Shown: piece by piece, positions 35,255 through 43,692 of the stretch | How the letters are laid out: the number at the start of each line of letters is the position of its first letter | Position numbering within the stretch: position 1 is the stretch's first letter | Source: Massilia sp. PAMC28688 | Lineage (GTDB): Bacteria; Pseudomonadota; Gammaproteobacteria; Burkholderiales; Burkholderiaceae_D | Assembly (NCBI RefSeq): GCF_019443445.1 | Contig: NZ_CP080378.1 | Span: 1,612,001 to 1,676,000 of the forward strand | Length of the DNA stretch: 64,000 nt | Reading direction: 5' to 3' | Program-made: the position numbers and the translations under genes | Notes under the pieces: generated by a model | What the model saw: the letters and a program-made list of their open reading frames with translations, nothing else | The model's database searches: none | Told to the model about the DNA's origin: nothing

Positions 35255-35935
35255 ATGACCGCAACACTGGATTCCTCTGCCGTCGCCGCCTTCCTGGCCG
35301 ACAATCCGCACTTTTTCGAAGAACACGCCGGGCTGCTGGGCCAGGTGCGCCTGTCCAGCCCGCTGACCGGCAAGGCCGTGTCGCTCCAGGAGCGCCAGAT
35401 GGAAGTCATGCGCGACAAGTACAAGGCGCTCGAACTGCGCATGTCCGAACTGATCCACCTGGCGCAGTACAATGCCGCCATTGCCAACAAGTTCCATGCC
35501 TGGACCCAGGGCCTGCTGGCCGCGCGCGACGGCGGCGACATGGCAGCGGCGGTGACCGATGGCCTGCGCACCCACTTCGGCGTGCCCCAGGCCACGCTGC
35601 GCCTGTGGCAACTGGAAAGCGGCCACGAAGCGCAATGGTATGCCCAGGGCGTGTCGGAAGATGCGCGCCTGTTCGCCAACAGCCTGCTGGCGCCCTATTG
35701 CGGCAGCAACCATGACTTCGAGGCCGTGCGCTGGCTGGACGACGCCTCCGCGGTCGCGTCCACCGTCATCATTGCGCTACGCAGCAATGGCGGCGAGCGT
35801 GCAGGCCAGGCTTTCGGCCTGCTGATCATGGGTTCGCCCGATCCGGAGCGCTTCACGGCGCACATGGCCACCGACTTCCTGATCCACATCGGCGAAACGG
35901 CCAGCGCGGCGCTGGCCGCCCTGCGCGCCAGGTAA
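35255..35935 (+). CDS. DUF484 family protein
   Basis: 226 residues, cytosolic. The opening SSAVAAFLADNPHFFEEHAGLLGQVRLSSPLTGKAVSLQERQMEVMRDK is the DUF484 signature: a short helical segment leading into a coiled coil (about 40-75), followed by a GAF-like sensory fold (about 80-225) with a weakly conserved FGLLIMGSPDPERF. DUF484 genes are classically found directly before xerC, as here, where the TAA is immediately followed by the xerC ATG. The biochemical role is unknown; involvement with chromosome-dimer resolution is only a context guess. Confidence 0.92.
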   Translation: MTATLDSSAVAAFLADNPHFFEEHAGLLGQVRLSSPLTGKAVSLQERQMEVMRDKYKALELRMSELIHLAQYNAAIANKFHAWTQGLLAARDGGDMAAAVTDGLRTHFGVPQATLRLWQLESGHEAQWYAQGVSEDARLFANSLLAPYCGSNHDFEAVRWLDDASAVASTVIIALRSNGGERAGQAFGLLIMGSPDPERFTAHMATDFLIHIGETASAALAALRAR

Positions 35936-36892
35936 ATGGACGGCGCCGGACGGCTGGACCTGGCCGGACGCTACCTGTCGCAGCTGGCCACCCAGCGCCA
36001 GCTCTCTGTCCATACCATTGGCGCCTACCGGCGCGACCTGGCCGAACTGGCCGCCCTGCTGCCGGACACGGCCTGGCAGGAAGTACAGCACAATGACATC
36101 CGGCGCCTGGCCGCGCGCCTGCATGCCCAGGGGCACAGTCCGCGCACCATTGCGCGCAAACTGTCGAGCTGGCGCGGCTTTTTCAACTGGCTGGCACGCG
36201 ATGCCGGCCTGGCGGCCAATCCGGTCGATGCCGTACGCGCACCGCGCGCTGCCAAACCGCTGCCCAAGGCCCTGTCGGTGGACGATGCCGTGCACCTGGT
36301 GTCGGGCGGCGCCCACGGGCCCGCCCATCCGGAACCGGCCGCGCTGTGCAACCGCGCCATGTTCGAACTGCTGTACTCGAGCGGGCTGCGGGTGTCCGAA
36401 CTGGTGGGCGTGGATGTGGCGTATGCCCGGGGCCAGGACGGGCGCGCCGCCTCGCTGGGCTGGCTCGACCTGGCAGCAGGCGAAGTGGTGGTCACCGGCA
36501 AGGGCGGCAAGATGCGCAAGGTGCCGGTGGGAAGGCACGCGCTGGAGGCGCTCCAGGCCTGGCTGGCCGTGCGCCCGCCCCCCGCCGATGGCAGCGCCGC
36601 CTTGTTCGTCTCCGCACGCGGGGCGCGCATGTCGGCGCGCGTGGTGCAGCTGCGCCTGAAGGCCCATGCGCTCAGGGTCGGCACCAGCGTCAATGTGCAT
36701 CCGCACGTGCTGCGCCACTCGTTTGCCTCGCATGTGCTGCAATCGTCGGGCGACCTGCGCGCGGTGCAGGAAATGCTGGGTCACGCGAGCATCACCTCGA
36801 CCCAGGTCTACACGGCGCTCGACTTCCAGCACCTGGCCGAGGTGTATGACAAGGCCCATCCCCGGGCCAAGGCCAGGGACGGGGGCAAGTAG
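35936..36892 (+). CDS. xerC: Tyrosine site-specific recombinase XerC
   Basis: 318 residues. With XerD it resolves chromosome dimers at dif near division. The N-terminal SAM-like core-binding domain (about 8-95) contains LSVHTIGAYRRDLAELAALL and RTIARKLSSWRGFFNWL. The catalytic domain shows the R...K...HxxR...H...Y set: SGLRVSELVG, GKGGKMRKVPVG, HPHVLRHSFASHVL, LGHASITSTQVYTAL with the nucleophilic Tyr. Start and stop are contiguous with DUF484, so they are co-translated. Its place beside DUF484 argues for the housekeeping XerC rather than an integron or phage integrase, and no attachment sites or phage genes are nearby. Confidence 0.94.
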   Translation: MDGAGRLDLAGRYLSQLATQRQLSVHTIGAYRRDLAELAALLPDTAWQEVQHNDIRRLAARLHAQGHSPRTIARKLSSWRGFFNWLARDAGLAANPVDAVRAPRAAKPLPKALSVDDAVHLVSGGAHGPAHPEPAALCNRAMFELLYSSGLRVSELVGVDVAYARGQDGRAASLGWLDLAAGEVVVTGKGGKMRKVPVGRHALEALQAWLAVRPPPADGSAALFVSARGARMSARVVQLRLKAHALRVGTSVNVHPHVLRHSFASHVLQSSGDLRAVQEMLGHASITSTQVYTALDFQHLAEVYDKAHPRAKARDGGK

Positions 36893-36958
36893 GCGCGCTT
36901 GCACGCACGCCGGCAAATCACTGCGCTTCCTGATCCGAATCAAGCTATTGCCAGCCAT

Positions 36959-36988
36959 TTGGATGCAAATATCGTTTTGCGGCATAAT
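36959..36988 (+). promoter_or_regulatory. Candidate promoter and operator of the COG0523 GTPase gene
   Basis: TTGGAT (36959-36964) and CATAAT (36983-36988) form a -35/-10 pair with an 18-bp spacer. Inside the spacer lies a GCAAA/TTTGC inverted repeat (36965-36969 and 36976-36980), well placed for a repressor. A zinc-responsive regulator is conceivable because of the gene's family, but the motif was not matched to a known Zur box. Confidence 0.45.
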
Positions 36989-37016
36989 CGCTCGTTGATT
37001 TCACCTGCGCACAGCC

Positions 37017-38099
37017 ATGGCTCTCATTCCCAGCACCATCCTCACCGGCTTCCTCGGGGCCGGCAAGACCACCCTGCTCAACCGCATCCTGCGCGAGCAG
37101 CACGGGTTCAAGATTGCCGTCATCGAAAACGAGTTCGGCCAGGAAAACATCGACAACGACATCCTGGTGCAGGACAGCGGCGAGCAAATTGTGGAAATGA
37201 ACAATGGCTGCATCTGCTGCACGGTTCGTGGCGACCTCATCGTGGCGCTGACCAGCCTGGCGCAAAAGCGCGAGGCGGGCGAGCTTGATTTTGACCGCAT
37301 CATCATCGAAACGACCGGCCTGGCCAATCCCGGCCCCGTGGCGCAAACCTTTTTTGTGGACGAGGAAGTCGGCGCCCACTACATGCTCGACGCCGTCATC
37401 ACCGTGGTCGACGCCCGCCATGCCATGGACCAGCTCGACCAGCACGAAGAAGCCCAGCGCCAGGTTGGCTTTGCCGACAAGCTCCTCCTGTCCAAGACCG
37501 ACCTCGTCGATGCGGCATCGGTCAAGGCGCTGGAAGCGCGCCTGGCGCGCATGAATCCACGCGCGCCGATCAGCCATGTCGACTTCGGGCACGCACCGGT
37601 GGCCGATGTGCTCGACATCCGCGGTTTCAACCTCAATGACAAGCTCGAACTCGATCCCGCTTTCCTGACCCAGGATGAAGCGCACGATCACGCGCACGAT
37701 CACGGCCACGAACATGTACACACCGAAGCCTGCGACCACAGTCAGGATGCGCATTCCGGTGAGCACGACAATGCGCACGACCACCATCACAGCCACCACA
37801 GTGACGACATTGCCGCCTTTGTCTTCAAGAGCGAGCGGGCGTTCGACCCAGAACGGCTGGACCAGTTTCTCGGCAGCCTGGTCCAGGTGTTCGGCCCCCG
37901 CATGCTGCGCTACAAAGGCGTGCTGCTGATGGAAGGGGCTGACCGCAAGGTGGTGTTCCAGGGGGTGCACCAGATTATGGGCAGTGACCTGGGCGCAAAA
38001 TGGGCCGAACATGAGCCGCGCGCGAGCAAGATGGTGTTTATTGGCAAAAATTTACCGAAAGATGTCTTTATCCGTGGTTTGGAACAATGTTTGGTATAA
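37017..38099 (+). CDS. COG0523 (CobW-family) GTPase, candidate zinc metallochaperone
   Basis: 360 residues. The P-loop is TGFLGAGKTTLLNRIL. EFGQENIDNDIL, the metal-binding CxCC motif (NNGCICCTVRGDLI), ETTGLANPGPVAQTF, and SKTDLVDAASVKAL (NKxD-like base recognition) follow. The insert at about 220-262 is very His-rich (HDHAHDHGHEHVH and DHHHSHHSDD), followed by the CobW_C domain (IAAFVFKSERAFDPERL). COG0523 proteins deliver zinc or other metals to client proteins using GTP. The His-rich loop and CICC favour zinc, while nickel or cobalt cannot be excluded. dksA, which usually binds zinc, lies directly downstream. Confidence 0.9.
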   Translation: MALIPSTILTGFLGAGKTTLLNRILREQHGFKIAVIENEFGQENIDNDILVQDSGEQIVEMNNGCICCTVRGDLIVALTSLAQKREAGELDFDRIIIETTGLANPGPVAQTFFVDEEVGAHYMLDAVITVVDARHAMDQLDQHEEAQRQVGFADKLLLSKTDLVDAASVKALEARLARMNPRAPISHVDFGHAPVADVLDIRGFNLNDKLELDPAFLTQDEAHDHAHDHGHEHVHTEACDHSQDAHSGEHDNAHDHHHSHHSDDIAAFVFKSERAFDPERLDQFLGSLVQVFGPRMLRYKGVLLMEGADRKVVFQGVHQIMGSDLGAKWAEHEPRASKMVFIGKNLPKDVFIRGLEQCLV

Positions 38100-38215
38100 A
38101 CTATCCCGGTTTTACGATCACATAGACGCCTGCGCCAGCGCGGCAGTGCGTCACCTTGATTGACGCAATTGCCACTGCGTGCGGCACGGCGCGGGGAAAC
38201 CATCGGGATGGCAAG

Positions 38216-39244
38216 ATGAAGGACACGGTAGCGAAAACGCCACGCAAGGCCGGGACCGCCGGTACTGGCGTGATCAAGAAAGTTGCCAGTGCACTGGCCA
38301 AGAAGATCGCCGGTGTATTATCGCCGCCAGCGAAGACGCCTGCAGCCAGGGCGAAAGTGGCAGCCCGGCCCGCCACCGGTGCAGCAGCGCCCAAGCCGGA
38401 GGAGCGCAAGCCGGCAAAGGGGGCGGTAAAAGGTGCGGCCAAGGCTGCAGCGGCCCGCAAGACGGCGCAGCCGGCCGTGAAGGCGGGGGCGCCGGCCGCG
38501 GCAGTCAAGACGGCGCCTGCGAGGGCGACAGTCAAGGCGGCGGCAGTCAAGCCGGCGACAGTCAAGGCGGCGGGCAAGACGCCGGGCAAGGCGGCAGCGG
38601 CACCGAAACGCACGGCGCAGCGCGCCGCGACGCCGGCAGTACCAGAAGCAGTTGCAGTGTGTACGAAAAAGACGGTCGCGCAAGCTCCCGTTCAGGTTGG
38701 CGAAACAGGCGCGCGCACCGCAGCAGGAGGTGTCACAGCCGAGTTAGCTGATAAAATGAAAACCTCTGTCGTATCGAAGGTAAGTGAAGTCATGACCAAA
38801 ACAACTAAATCGACCCCAGCCGCCAATACAGAAGGCCGCATCCTCTCGGAAGACGAAATCCGGAGCATGAACGACAAGGACTACATGAACGCCGACCAGC
38901 TCGCGTTCTTCAAGGCCCGCCTGCAGCAGCTGGAAAAAGACCTGCTCAAGAATGCAGGCGAGACCACCGAACACCTGCGCGAAACCGTGCTGGTGCCGGA
39001 CCCGGCTGACCGCGCCACGATCGAAGAAGAACACGCGCTCGAACTGCGCACGCGCGACCGCGAGCGCAAGCTGCTCAAGAAAGTGCAGCAATCGATTGCC
39101 GCCATCGATGCCGGCGACTATGGCTGGTGCGAGGAAACGGGCGAGCCGATCGGCATTCCACGCCTGATCGCGCGCCCGACCGCGACGCTGTCGCTGGAAG
39201 CCCAGCAGCGCCGCGAACTGAAACAGAAACTGTACGGCGATTGA
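38216..39244 (+). CDS. dksA: DksA with long Lys/Ala/Pro-rich N-terminal extension
   Basis: DksA binds the RNA polymerase secondary channel and works with ppGpp. The C-terminal about 150 residues are a normal-sized DksA: coiled-coil with tip Asp residues (DPADRATIEEEHALELRTRDRERKLL) and YGWCEETGEPIGIPRL. Of the four zinc-finger cysteines only the first remains (C, T, S, A pattern), so it should be zinc-independent. About 190 residues precede it, dominated by KAA/KPA/KTA repeats like histone H1-type or AlgP tails. An internal ATG at 38792 (MTKTTKSTPAANTEG) would give a standard 150-residue DksA. Which start is used is undecided; both may be. Confidence 0.85.
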   Translation: MKDTVAKTPRKAGTAGTGVIKKVASALAKKIAGVLSPPAKTPAARAKVAARPATGAAAPKPEERKPAKGAVKGAAKAAAARKTAQPAVKAGAPAAAVKTAPARATVKAAAVKPATVKAAGKTPGKAAAAPKRTAQRAATPAVPEAVAVCTKKTVAQAPVQVGETGARTAAGGVTAELADKMKTSVVSKVSEVMTKTTKSTPAANTEGRILSEDEIRSMNDKDYMNADQLAFFKARLQQLEKDLLKNAGETTEHLRETVLVPDPADRATIEEEHALELRTRDRERKLLKKVQQSIAAIDAGDYGWCEETGEPIGIPRLIARPTATLSLEAQQRRELKQKLYGD

Positions 39245-39267
39245 TTCGCCTGGTGCCTGCCATCGAC

Positions 39268-39299
39268 AAAGCATGCAGCCTTCGGGCGCATGCTTTTTT
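39268..39299 (+). terminator. Rho-independent terminator after dksA
   Basis: A perfect 9-bp AAAGCATGC/GCATGCTTT stem with an 11-nt loop and a final run of six T, 23 bp past the dksA stop. It separates the GTPase/dksA unit from the STAS gene. The remaining about 170 bp before that gene hold no recognisable feature. Confidence 0.88.
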
Positions 39300-39474
39300 G
39301 TTTTGGCAAGGCGCCATTCGTGCGAACGCAAAGCTTGCCCTTCGGCTACACTATCGCTATGGGCGATGAACATCGCGTGACGCTGCACAGCCGCCGCGCC
39401 GCCGTGCTAAGGTAAGGGCTGGGCGGACCTGCCCTGCCGGTCAGGCGGGCGCTACAGAAGAAACAGGGAACGAC

Positions 39475-40797
39475 GTGGGAATTTTCTCCATTTTCAAGGG
39501 AAAAAAGCAGCAGCCGGAAGGTGCCGAGACGGCACCTGAATCGCGCCTGCGCGGCGAACCGTCACGCCTGATCCTTGACGGCGACGCCGAGCGCGCCCGC
39601 CAGCGTGAAATTGCCCGCGCCACCGCCGCCAAGATCGACGCCATCGAGTCTGCCATGGCCGATGACATTTTCAATACGCCGGAACCGGCCTGGGGCAGCG
39701 GCCCGCGCCGCCGCCCGGGCGCCCCGTCCCGTCCCGACGACGATGGCGACACCCTGCCCATGCTGGAACTGGCCACCACGGAGCTGCTGGCCGACGATGG
39801 CGGCCTCGACAGCCCGGTGCATGCCCAGACCGCGCCCATCATCGAAGAAATCGCCATCATGTTCGCCAACGACCAGATGGCCGTGGCCGAGCAGATGCTC
39901 ATTGAAAGCCTGCGCGATGTGGGCCGCACCGACCGCACGGTGTGGTGGATGCTGTTCGACCTGTACCAGGTCATGGGCCGCCAGGACGATTTTGACAACG
40001 TCGCCATCGATTACGCGAGCCAGTTTGAAACGTCGCCCCCCACCTGGGCCCCGCCGCCCGCCGCCGGCGCCGAAGACGCCGCCTTTGCCGGCGTCACCCC
40101 CACCGAAGTGTTTGCCGGCGTGCTCGACGCGCAAGTGGCACCGCGCCTCGAGCGCCTGCTGGGACTGGCCGACGACAACCAGGTGCTGCGCCTCGAGTTC
40201 GGCCGCATCACCGACGTGACGCCGGAAGGCTGCCAGCTCATGCTGAACACGCTCAATACGCTGCGCAAGCGCGAGCGCGAGCTGATCGTGGCGGGCGCGG
40301 CGGAACTGGCCGAACTGGTGCGCTCGACCATTGCCATTGGCGACCGCGACGCCAGCGAAGCGCCCTGGATGCTGCTGCTGGCGCTGCTGCAGCTGCTCAA
40401 CCGCGAAAAGGATTTCGAAGAAACGGCCATGGATTACTGCGTCACCTTCGAAGTGTCGCCGCCCTCGTTTGAAACCCCGCAGCACGTGGCCACCACCAAC
40501 ACCATCACCGCGCCCACCCGCACCGAATGCTTCATGCTGCCCTCGGTGGTCAACAGCGGCGCCAACGCCCTGTTCGACGCCATCGACGCCTACGCCGCCC
40601 AGGCGCCCACCCTGCTCATCGACTGCTCGCGCCTGGCGCGGGTCGACTACGGCGCCGCCAGCGCCATGCTCAACCGCCTGCGCCCGATCGCGGCCGAGAA
40701 AAAAATCGAGTTCCGCGACATGAACCATCTGGTGGCGGCGCTGTTCAAACTCCTGAGCTATTCGGAAGTGGCCAGGATGTTCCCGCACAAGTATTAG
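39475..40797 (+). CDS. STAS-domain protein of unknown function
   Basis: 440 residues; GTG start with AGGGA upstream. It begins MGIFSIFKGKKQQPEG, a short basic N-terminus, then a charged disordered stretch (about 15-100) with RRRPGAPSRPDDDGD. There are two helical modules (MAVAEQMLIESLRDVGRTDRTVWWMLFDLYQVMGRQDDFDNVAIDYASQFETSPPTW and the related LLLALLQLLNREKDFEETAMDYCVTFEVSPPSF) and two STAS-like folds; the last ends LLIDCSRLARVDYGAASAMLNRLRPIAAEKKIEFRDM. The internal duplication (module plus STAS, twice) is clear. STAS domains mediate partner binding in signalling; no kinase or phosphatase partner is nearby. It lies between dksA and hslVU. Confidence 0.85.
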   Translation: MGIFSIFKGKKQQPEGAETAPESRLRGEPSRLILDGDAERARQREIARATAAKIDAIESAMADDIFNTPEPAWGSGPRRRPGAPSRPDDDGDTLPMLELATTELLADDGGLDSPVHAQTAPIIEEIAIMFANDQMAVAEQMLIESLRDVGRTDRTVWWMLFDLYQVMGRQDDFDNVAIDYASQFETSPPTWAPPPAAGAEDAAFAGVTPTEVFAGVLDAQVAPRLERLLGLADDNQVLRLEFGRITDVTPEGCQLMLNTLNTLRKRERELIVAGAAELAELVRSTIAIGDRDASEAPWMLLLALLQLLNREKDFEETAMDYCVTFEVSPPSFETPQHVATTNTITAPTRTECFMLPSVVNSGANALFDAIDAYAAQAPTLLIDCSRLARVDYGAASAMLNRLRPIAAEKKIEFRDMNHLVAALFKLLSYSEVARMFPHKY

Positions 40798-40844
40798 ACA
40801 CCGAGTTTTATCGGCGGCAGATCGCTGCCGGCGATATGCACTAT

Positions 40845-40872
40845 CTTGCAATTGGCGTTAACACCCCCATTT
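40845..40872 (+). promoter_or_regulatory. Sigma-32 heat-shock promoter of hslVU
   Basis: CTTGCAA (40845-40851), a 13-bp spacer, and CCCCATTT (40865-40872) match the RpoH consensus (CTTGAAA, 11-15 bp, CCCCATnT) with one -35 mismatch. It lies 28 bp upstream of the hslV ATG, with AGAGG as ribosome-binding site. Heat control of hslVU by sigma-32 is established in other proteobacteria. Confidence 0.85.
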
Positions 40873-40900
40873 TCCCCGGAGAGTTAACTAAGAGGCAGAT

Positions 40901-41437
40901 ATGGAACAATTTCACGGCACCACCATCCTGTGCGTACGCCGGGGCAAGCAAGTTGCCCTGGGCGGCGATGGCCAGGTAACGCTTGGCAACATCATCATGA
41001 AAGGCACGGCCCGCAAGGTGCGCAAGCTGTACCAGGGCAAGGTCCTGTGCGGCTTTGCCGGCGGCACCGCCGACGCCTTTACCCTGCTCGACCGTTTCGA
41101 AGGCAAGCTGGAAAAGCACCAGGGCAACCTGCTGCGCGCCTCGGTCGAGCTGGCCAAGGACTGGCGCACCGACCGCGTGCTGCGGCGCCTGGAAGCCATG
41201 CTGCTGGTGGCCGACCATGAATCGACCCTCGTCATTACCGGTAATGGCGACGTGCTCGAGCCCGAGGACGGCATTGGCGCCATCGGTTCGGGCGGCACCT
41301 ACGCCCAGTCCGCCGCCAAGGCTTTGCACGAAAATACCGAGCTGTCGCCCGCCGAGATCGTCACCAAAGCGCTGACCATCGCCGGCCAGCTCTGCATCTA
41401 TACCAATTTGTCCCACATTGTCGAAACGCTGGACTGA
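40901..41437 (+). CDS. hslV: ATP-dependent protease subunit HslV (ClpQ)
   Basis: Proteolytic dodecamer of the bacterial proteasome-like HslUV protease. 178 residues; after removal of MEQFHG the catalytic N-terminal Thr (TTILCVRR) is exposed. [39 protein letters not shown], and [19 protein letters not shown] are family signatures, with the LIIT-like [15 protein letters not shown]. The leader MEQFHG is a few residues longer than the single Met seen in E. coli, as is usual in Betaproteobacteria. A sigma-32 promoter precedes it and hslU follows at 5 bp. Confidence 0.97.
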   Translation: MEQFHGTTILCVRRGKQVALGGDGQVTLGNIIMKGTARKVRKLYQGKVLCGFAGGTADAFTLLDRFEGKLEKHQGNLLRASVELAKDWRTDRVLRRLEAMLLVADHESTLVITGNGDVLEPEDGIGAIGSGGTYAQSAAKALHENTELSPAEIVTKALTIAGQLCIYTNLSHIVETLD

Positions 41438-41442
41438 ACCTT

Positions 41443-42798
41443 ATGAACATGACCCCTCTTGAAATCGTTTCGGAACTGGACAAGCACGTGGTGGGCCAGG
41501 CCAAGGCCAAGCGCGCCGTCGCCATTGCCCTGCGCAACCGCTGGCGGCGCCAGCAGGTGGCCGAGCCCCTGCGCCATGAAATCACGCCCAAGAACATCCT
41601 CATGATCGGCCCCACGGGCGTGGGCAAGACCGAGATTGCGCGCCGCCTGGCGCGTCTGGCCGACGCTCCCTTCATCAAGATCGAAGCGACCAAGTTCACG
41701 GAAGTGGGCTATGTGGGGCGCGACGTCGACACCATCATCCGCGACCTGATCGACATCGGCGTCAAGCAGACCCGGCTGGCGGAAATGAAAAAGGTGCGCC
41801 AGCGGGCCGAAGACGCCGCGGAAGACCGCGTGATCGACATCCTGGTGCCGCCGCCGCGCGACTTTGGCTTCCAGCCGGCCGCGGCCGCCGACGCCAAGGA
41901 TGGCAAGGAAGGCAAGGAAGGCGACAGCACGCGCCAGACCTTCAGGAAGCGCCTGCGCGAAGGGGCGCTGGACGAGCGCGAGATCGAGCTTGACGTGGCC
42001 GAGGCGGGACCGCAAATGGAAATCATGGCGCCGCCGGGCATGGAAGAAATGACCGAGCAGATCAAGAGCATGTTTTCCGGCATGGGCGCGGCGCGCAAGA
42101 AGCCGCGCAAGATCAAGATCCGCGAAGCGATGAAACTGCTCATTGACGAAGAGGCGGCCAAGCTCATCAATGAAGACGAGATGAAGCAGAAAGCGATCCA
42201 GAATGTCGAGCAGAACGGCATCGTGTTTCTCGACGAGATAGACAAGATCGCCTCGCGTTCGGAAGTGGGCGGGGCGGACGTCTCTCGCGCGGGCGTGCAG
42301 CGCGACCTGTTGCCGCTGGTGGAAGGCACGACCGTCAACACCAAGTACGGCATGATCAAGACCGACCACATCCTGTTCATTGCCTCGGGCGCCTTCCACC
42401 TGGCCAAGCCGAGCGACCTCATTCCCGAACTGCAGGGGCGTTTTCCGATCCGGGTCGAGCTCGAATCGCTGTCCATTGCCGACTTCGAGTGCATCCTCAC
42501 CAGCACCGACGCCTGCCTGACCAAGCAGTATGAAGCGCTGCTGGCAACGGAAGACGTCAAGGTCGACTTTGCGGCTGACGGCATCACGCGCCTGGCCGAG
42601 ATCGCGTTTTCGGTCAACGAGCGCACCGAAAACATTGGTGCCCGGCGCCTGTACACGGTCATGGAAAAGCTGCTGGAAGAAGTCTCCTTTACCGCCAGCG
42701 AAACGAGCGGGCGGGTGGTGACGATTGACGCGGCCTACGTCAACGAGCGGCTCGACAAATTGGCCGACAACGAAGACTTGTCGCGCTACGTACTGTAA
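41443..42798 (+). CDS. hslU: ATPase subunit HslU (ClpY)
   Basis: AAA+ unfoldase that feeds substrates to HslV. 451 residues, complete. The opening [34 protein letters not shown] is canonical. Walker A is [11 protein letters not shown], the pore motif VGYVGRD, Walker [12 protein letters not shown], and the sensor-1 region [29 protein letters not shown]. The I-domain insertion (about 110-240) is present with a Lys/Gly-rich stretch ([13 protein letters not shown]). The C-terminus ends DLSRYVL, the conserved tail that inserts into HslV and activates it. It is translated with hslV from the heat-shock promoter. Confidence 0.98.
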   Translation: MNMTPLEIVSELDKHVVGQAKAKRAVAIALRNRWRRQQVAEPLRHEITPKNILMIGPTGVGKTEIARRLARLADAPFIKIEATKFTEVGYVGRDVDTIIRDLIDIGVKQTRLAEMKKVRQRAEDAAEDRVIDILVPPPRDFGFQPAAAADAKDGKEGKEGDSTRQTFRKRLREGALDEREIELDVAEAGPQMEIMAPPGMEEMTEQIKSMFSGMGAARKKPRKIKIREAMKLLIDEEAAKLINEDEMKQKAIQNVEQNGIVFLDEIDKIASRSEVGGADVSRAGVQRDLLPLVEGTTVNTKYGMIKTDHILFIASGAFHLAKPSDLIPELQGRFPIRVELESLSIADFECILTSTDACLTKQYEALLATEDVKVDFAADGITRLAEIAFSVNERTENIGARRLYTVMEKLLEEVSFTASETSGRVVTIDAAYVNERLDKLADNEDLSRYVL

Positions 42799-42807
42799 GG
42801 GAAGGCC

Positions 42808-42996
42808 ATGGCGAACAAGGCACTGGCCACGCGCCAGAAGATGATGCTCAAGGTCGCCTCCAAGCCGCCGCGCAATCCGGTGGCGGTGGCGGCCAAGCTG
42901 CGCGCCGCCGGGCCGCACGCCAAGGGGCCGGCGCAGGAGCGGGCCGCGGCCAAGCGCGCACTCAAGAAGGCCAAGCTGGAGCCGGAAGAAGAGTAA
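42808..42996 (+). CDS. Small basic protein after hslU
   Basis: 62 residues, starting 9 bp after hslU with AAGGGAAGG ahead of the ATG. It is strongly basic and Ala/Lys-rich (MANKALATRQKMMLKVASKPPRNPVAVAAKLRAAGPHAKG), ending in acidic EPEEE. No domain is recognised; composition suggests nucleic-acid binding or a ribosome-associated role, which is speculation. The good ribosome-binding site and operon position support a real gene; low complexity and short length argue for caution. Confidence 0.6.
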   Translation: MANKALATRQKMMLKVASKPPRNPVAVAAKLRAAGPHAKGPAQERAAAKRALKKAKLEPEEE

Positions 42997-43020
42997 GTTC
43001 CGCCGCGCAGCAGCTATCGC

Positions 43021-43040
43021 GCGGGGCAATTCTGCCCCGC
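43021..43040 (+). terminator. Hairpin at the end of the hslVU operon
   Basis: A perfect 8-bp GCGGGGCA/TGCCCCGC stem with an ATTC loop lies 24 bp past the small basic gene. There is no T run, so termination may need Rho or the element may only protect the mRNA end. Confidence 0.5.
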
Positions 43041-43089
43041 CACATCATTCCATTTGTCCATCAGCCCCCCAGCCAACAATTTCCTACCA

Positions 43090-43471
43090 CCAGGGTCAGA
43101 CCACTTAAACGCACCAAAATCAATTTCCTCTTGCCAGGGTCAGACCACTTAAAAGCGGCAAAAGCAATTATTCTTGCGGCGACTCGCGCAAAAACACGTG
43201 CACCGCGGCCCGGAATTGCGTTTTGCTTTGCTCGCGGTCCATTGATCGCGTTATCGATATCGCTTGGCTATCGCTGCGGCATCTTCCCGTCAGTTTCGGG
43301 GCGGAGAACAGGCGATCAGCTAGCAAAAAAATAAGGGCACTTCCAGGACGATTCGGCAAGTTGCAGGCAGTTGCGGCCTCGCGCTCCGACAAGTTGCTTT
43401 TTGCCGTTTTAAGTGGTCTGACCCTGGCAATAGGAAATTGCTTTGAGCGCGTTTAAGTGGTCTGACCCTGG
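43090..43471. repeat. Inverted-repeat intergenic element, copy 2
   Basis: This lies in a roughly 700-bp gene-free interval between the hslVU operon and the XRE gene. The same 22-bp motif as in copy 1 occurs in direct orientation at 43090-43111 and, with one change in the last bases (AAAAG), at 43134-43155. It is inverted at 43406-43427 and 43450-43471. Spacing is again exactly 44 bp on both sides. The 250-bp core differs completely from copy 1 except for short inverted extensions next to the motifs (GCGGCAAAAGCAA against TTGCTTTTTGCCG). TTTGGGGAAA (43472-43481) follows, as in copy 1. No protein-coding capacity is seen. Confidence 0.9.
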
Positions 43472-43692
43472 TTTGGGGAAATAAAATGGGAGGCGTAGGG
43501 GTTGCGAGAGGAAATGGAAGAGCAAACTGAAGGGGTGGGCCGCCAGCGGAAACCCTGTCGGGCTCCCGCTTTCTGGCCATCGAGGTGTAGTCTCTCTGTT
43601 TATATCGACAAGTGCTACCTGCTTGTGCGAAGGCGCGTTATTCGGTACATTCGGTACTGTCCCGCAGTACATCCCCTCCCACAAGGCTTTCA

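Noticed and set aside
35936..36892. Tyrosine recombinase as marker of a mobile island
   Set aside because: Directly after DUF484 with the housekeeping arrangement of XerC; no attachment-site repeats or cargo.
43612..43692. 27-codon N-terminal extension of the XRE regulator
   Set aside because: No ribosome-binding site and no conserved features; the HTH begins right after the downstream ATG.
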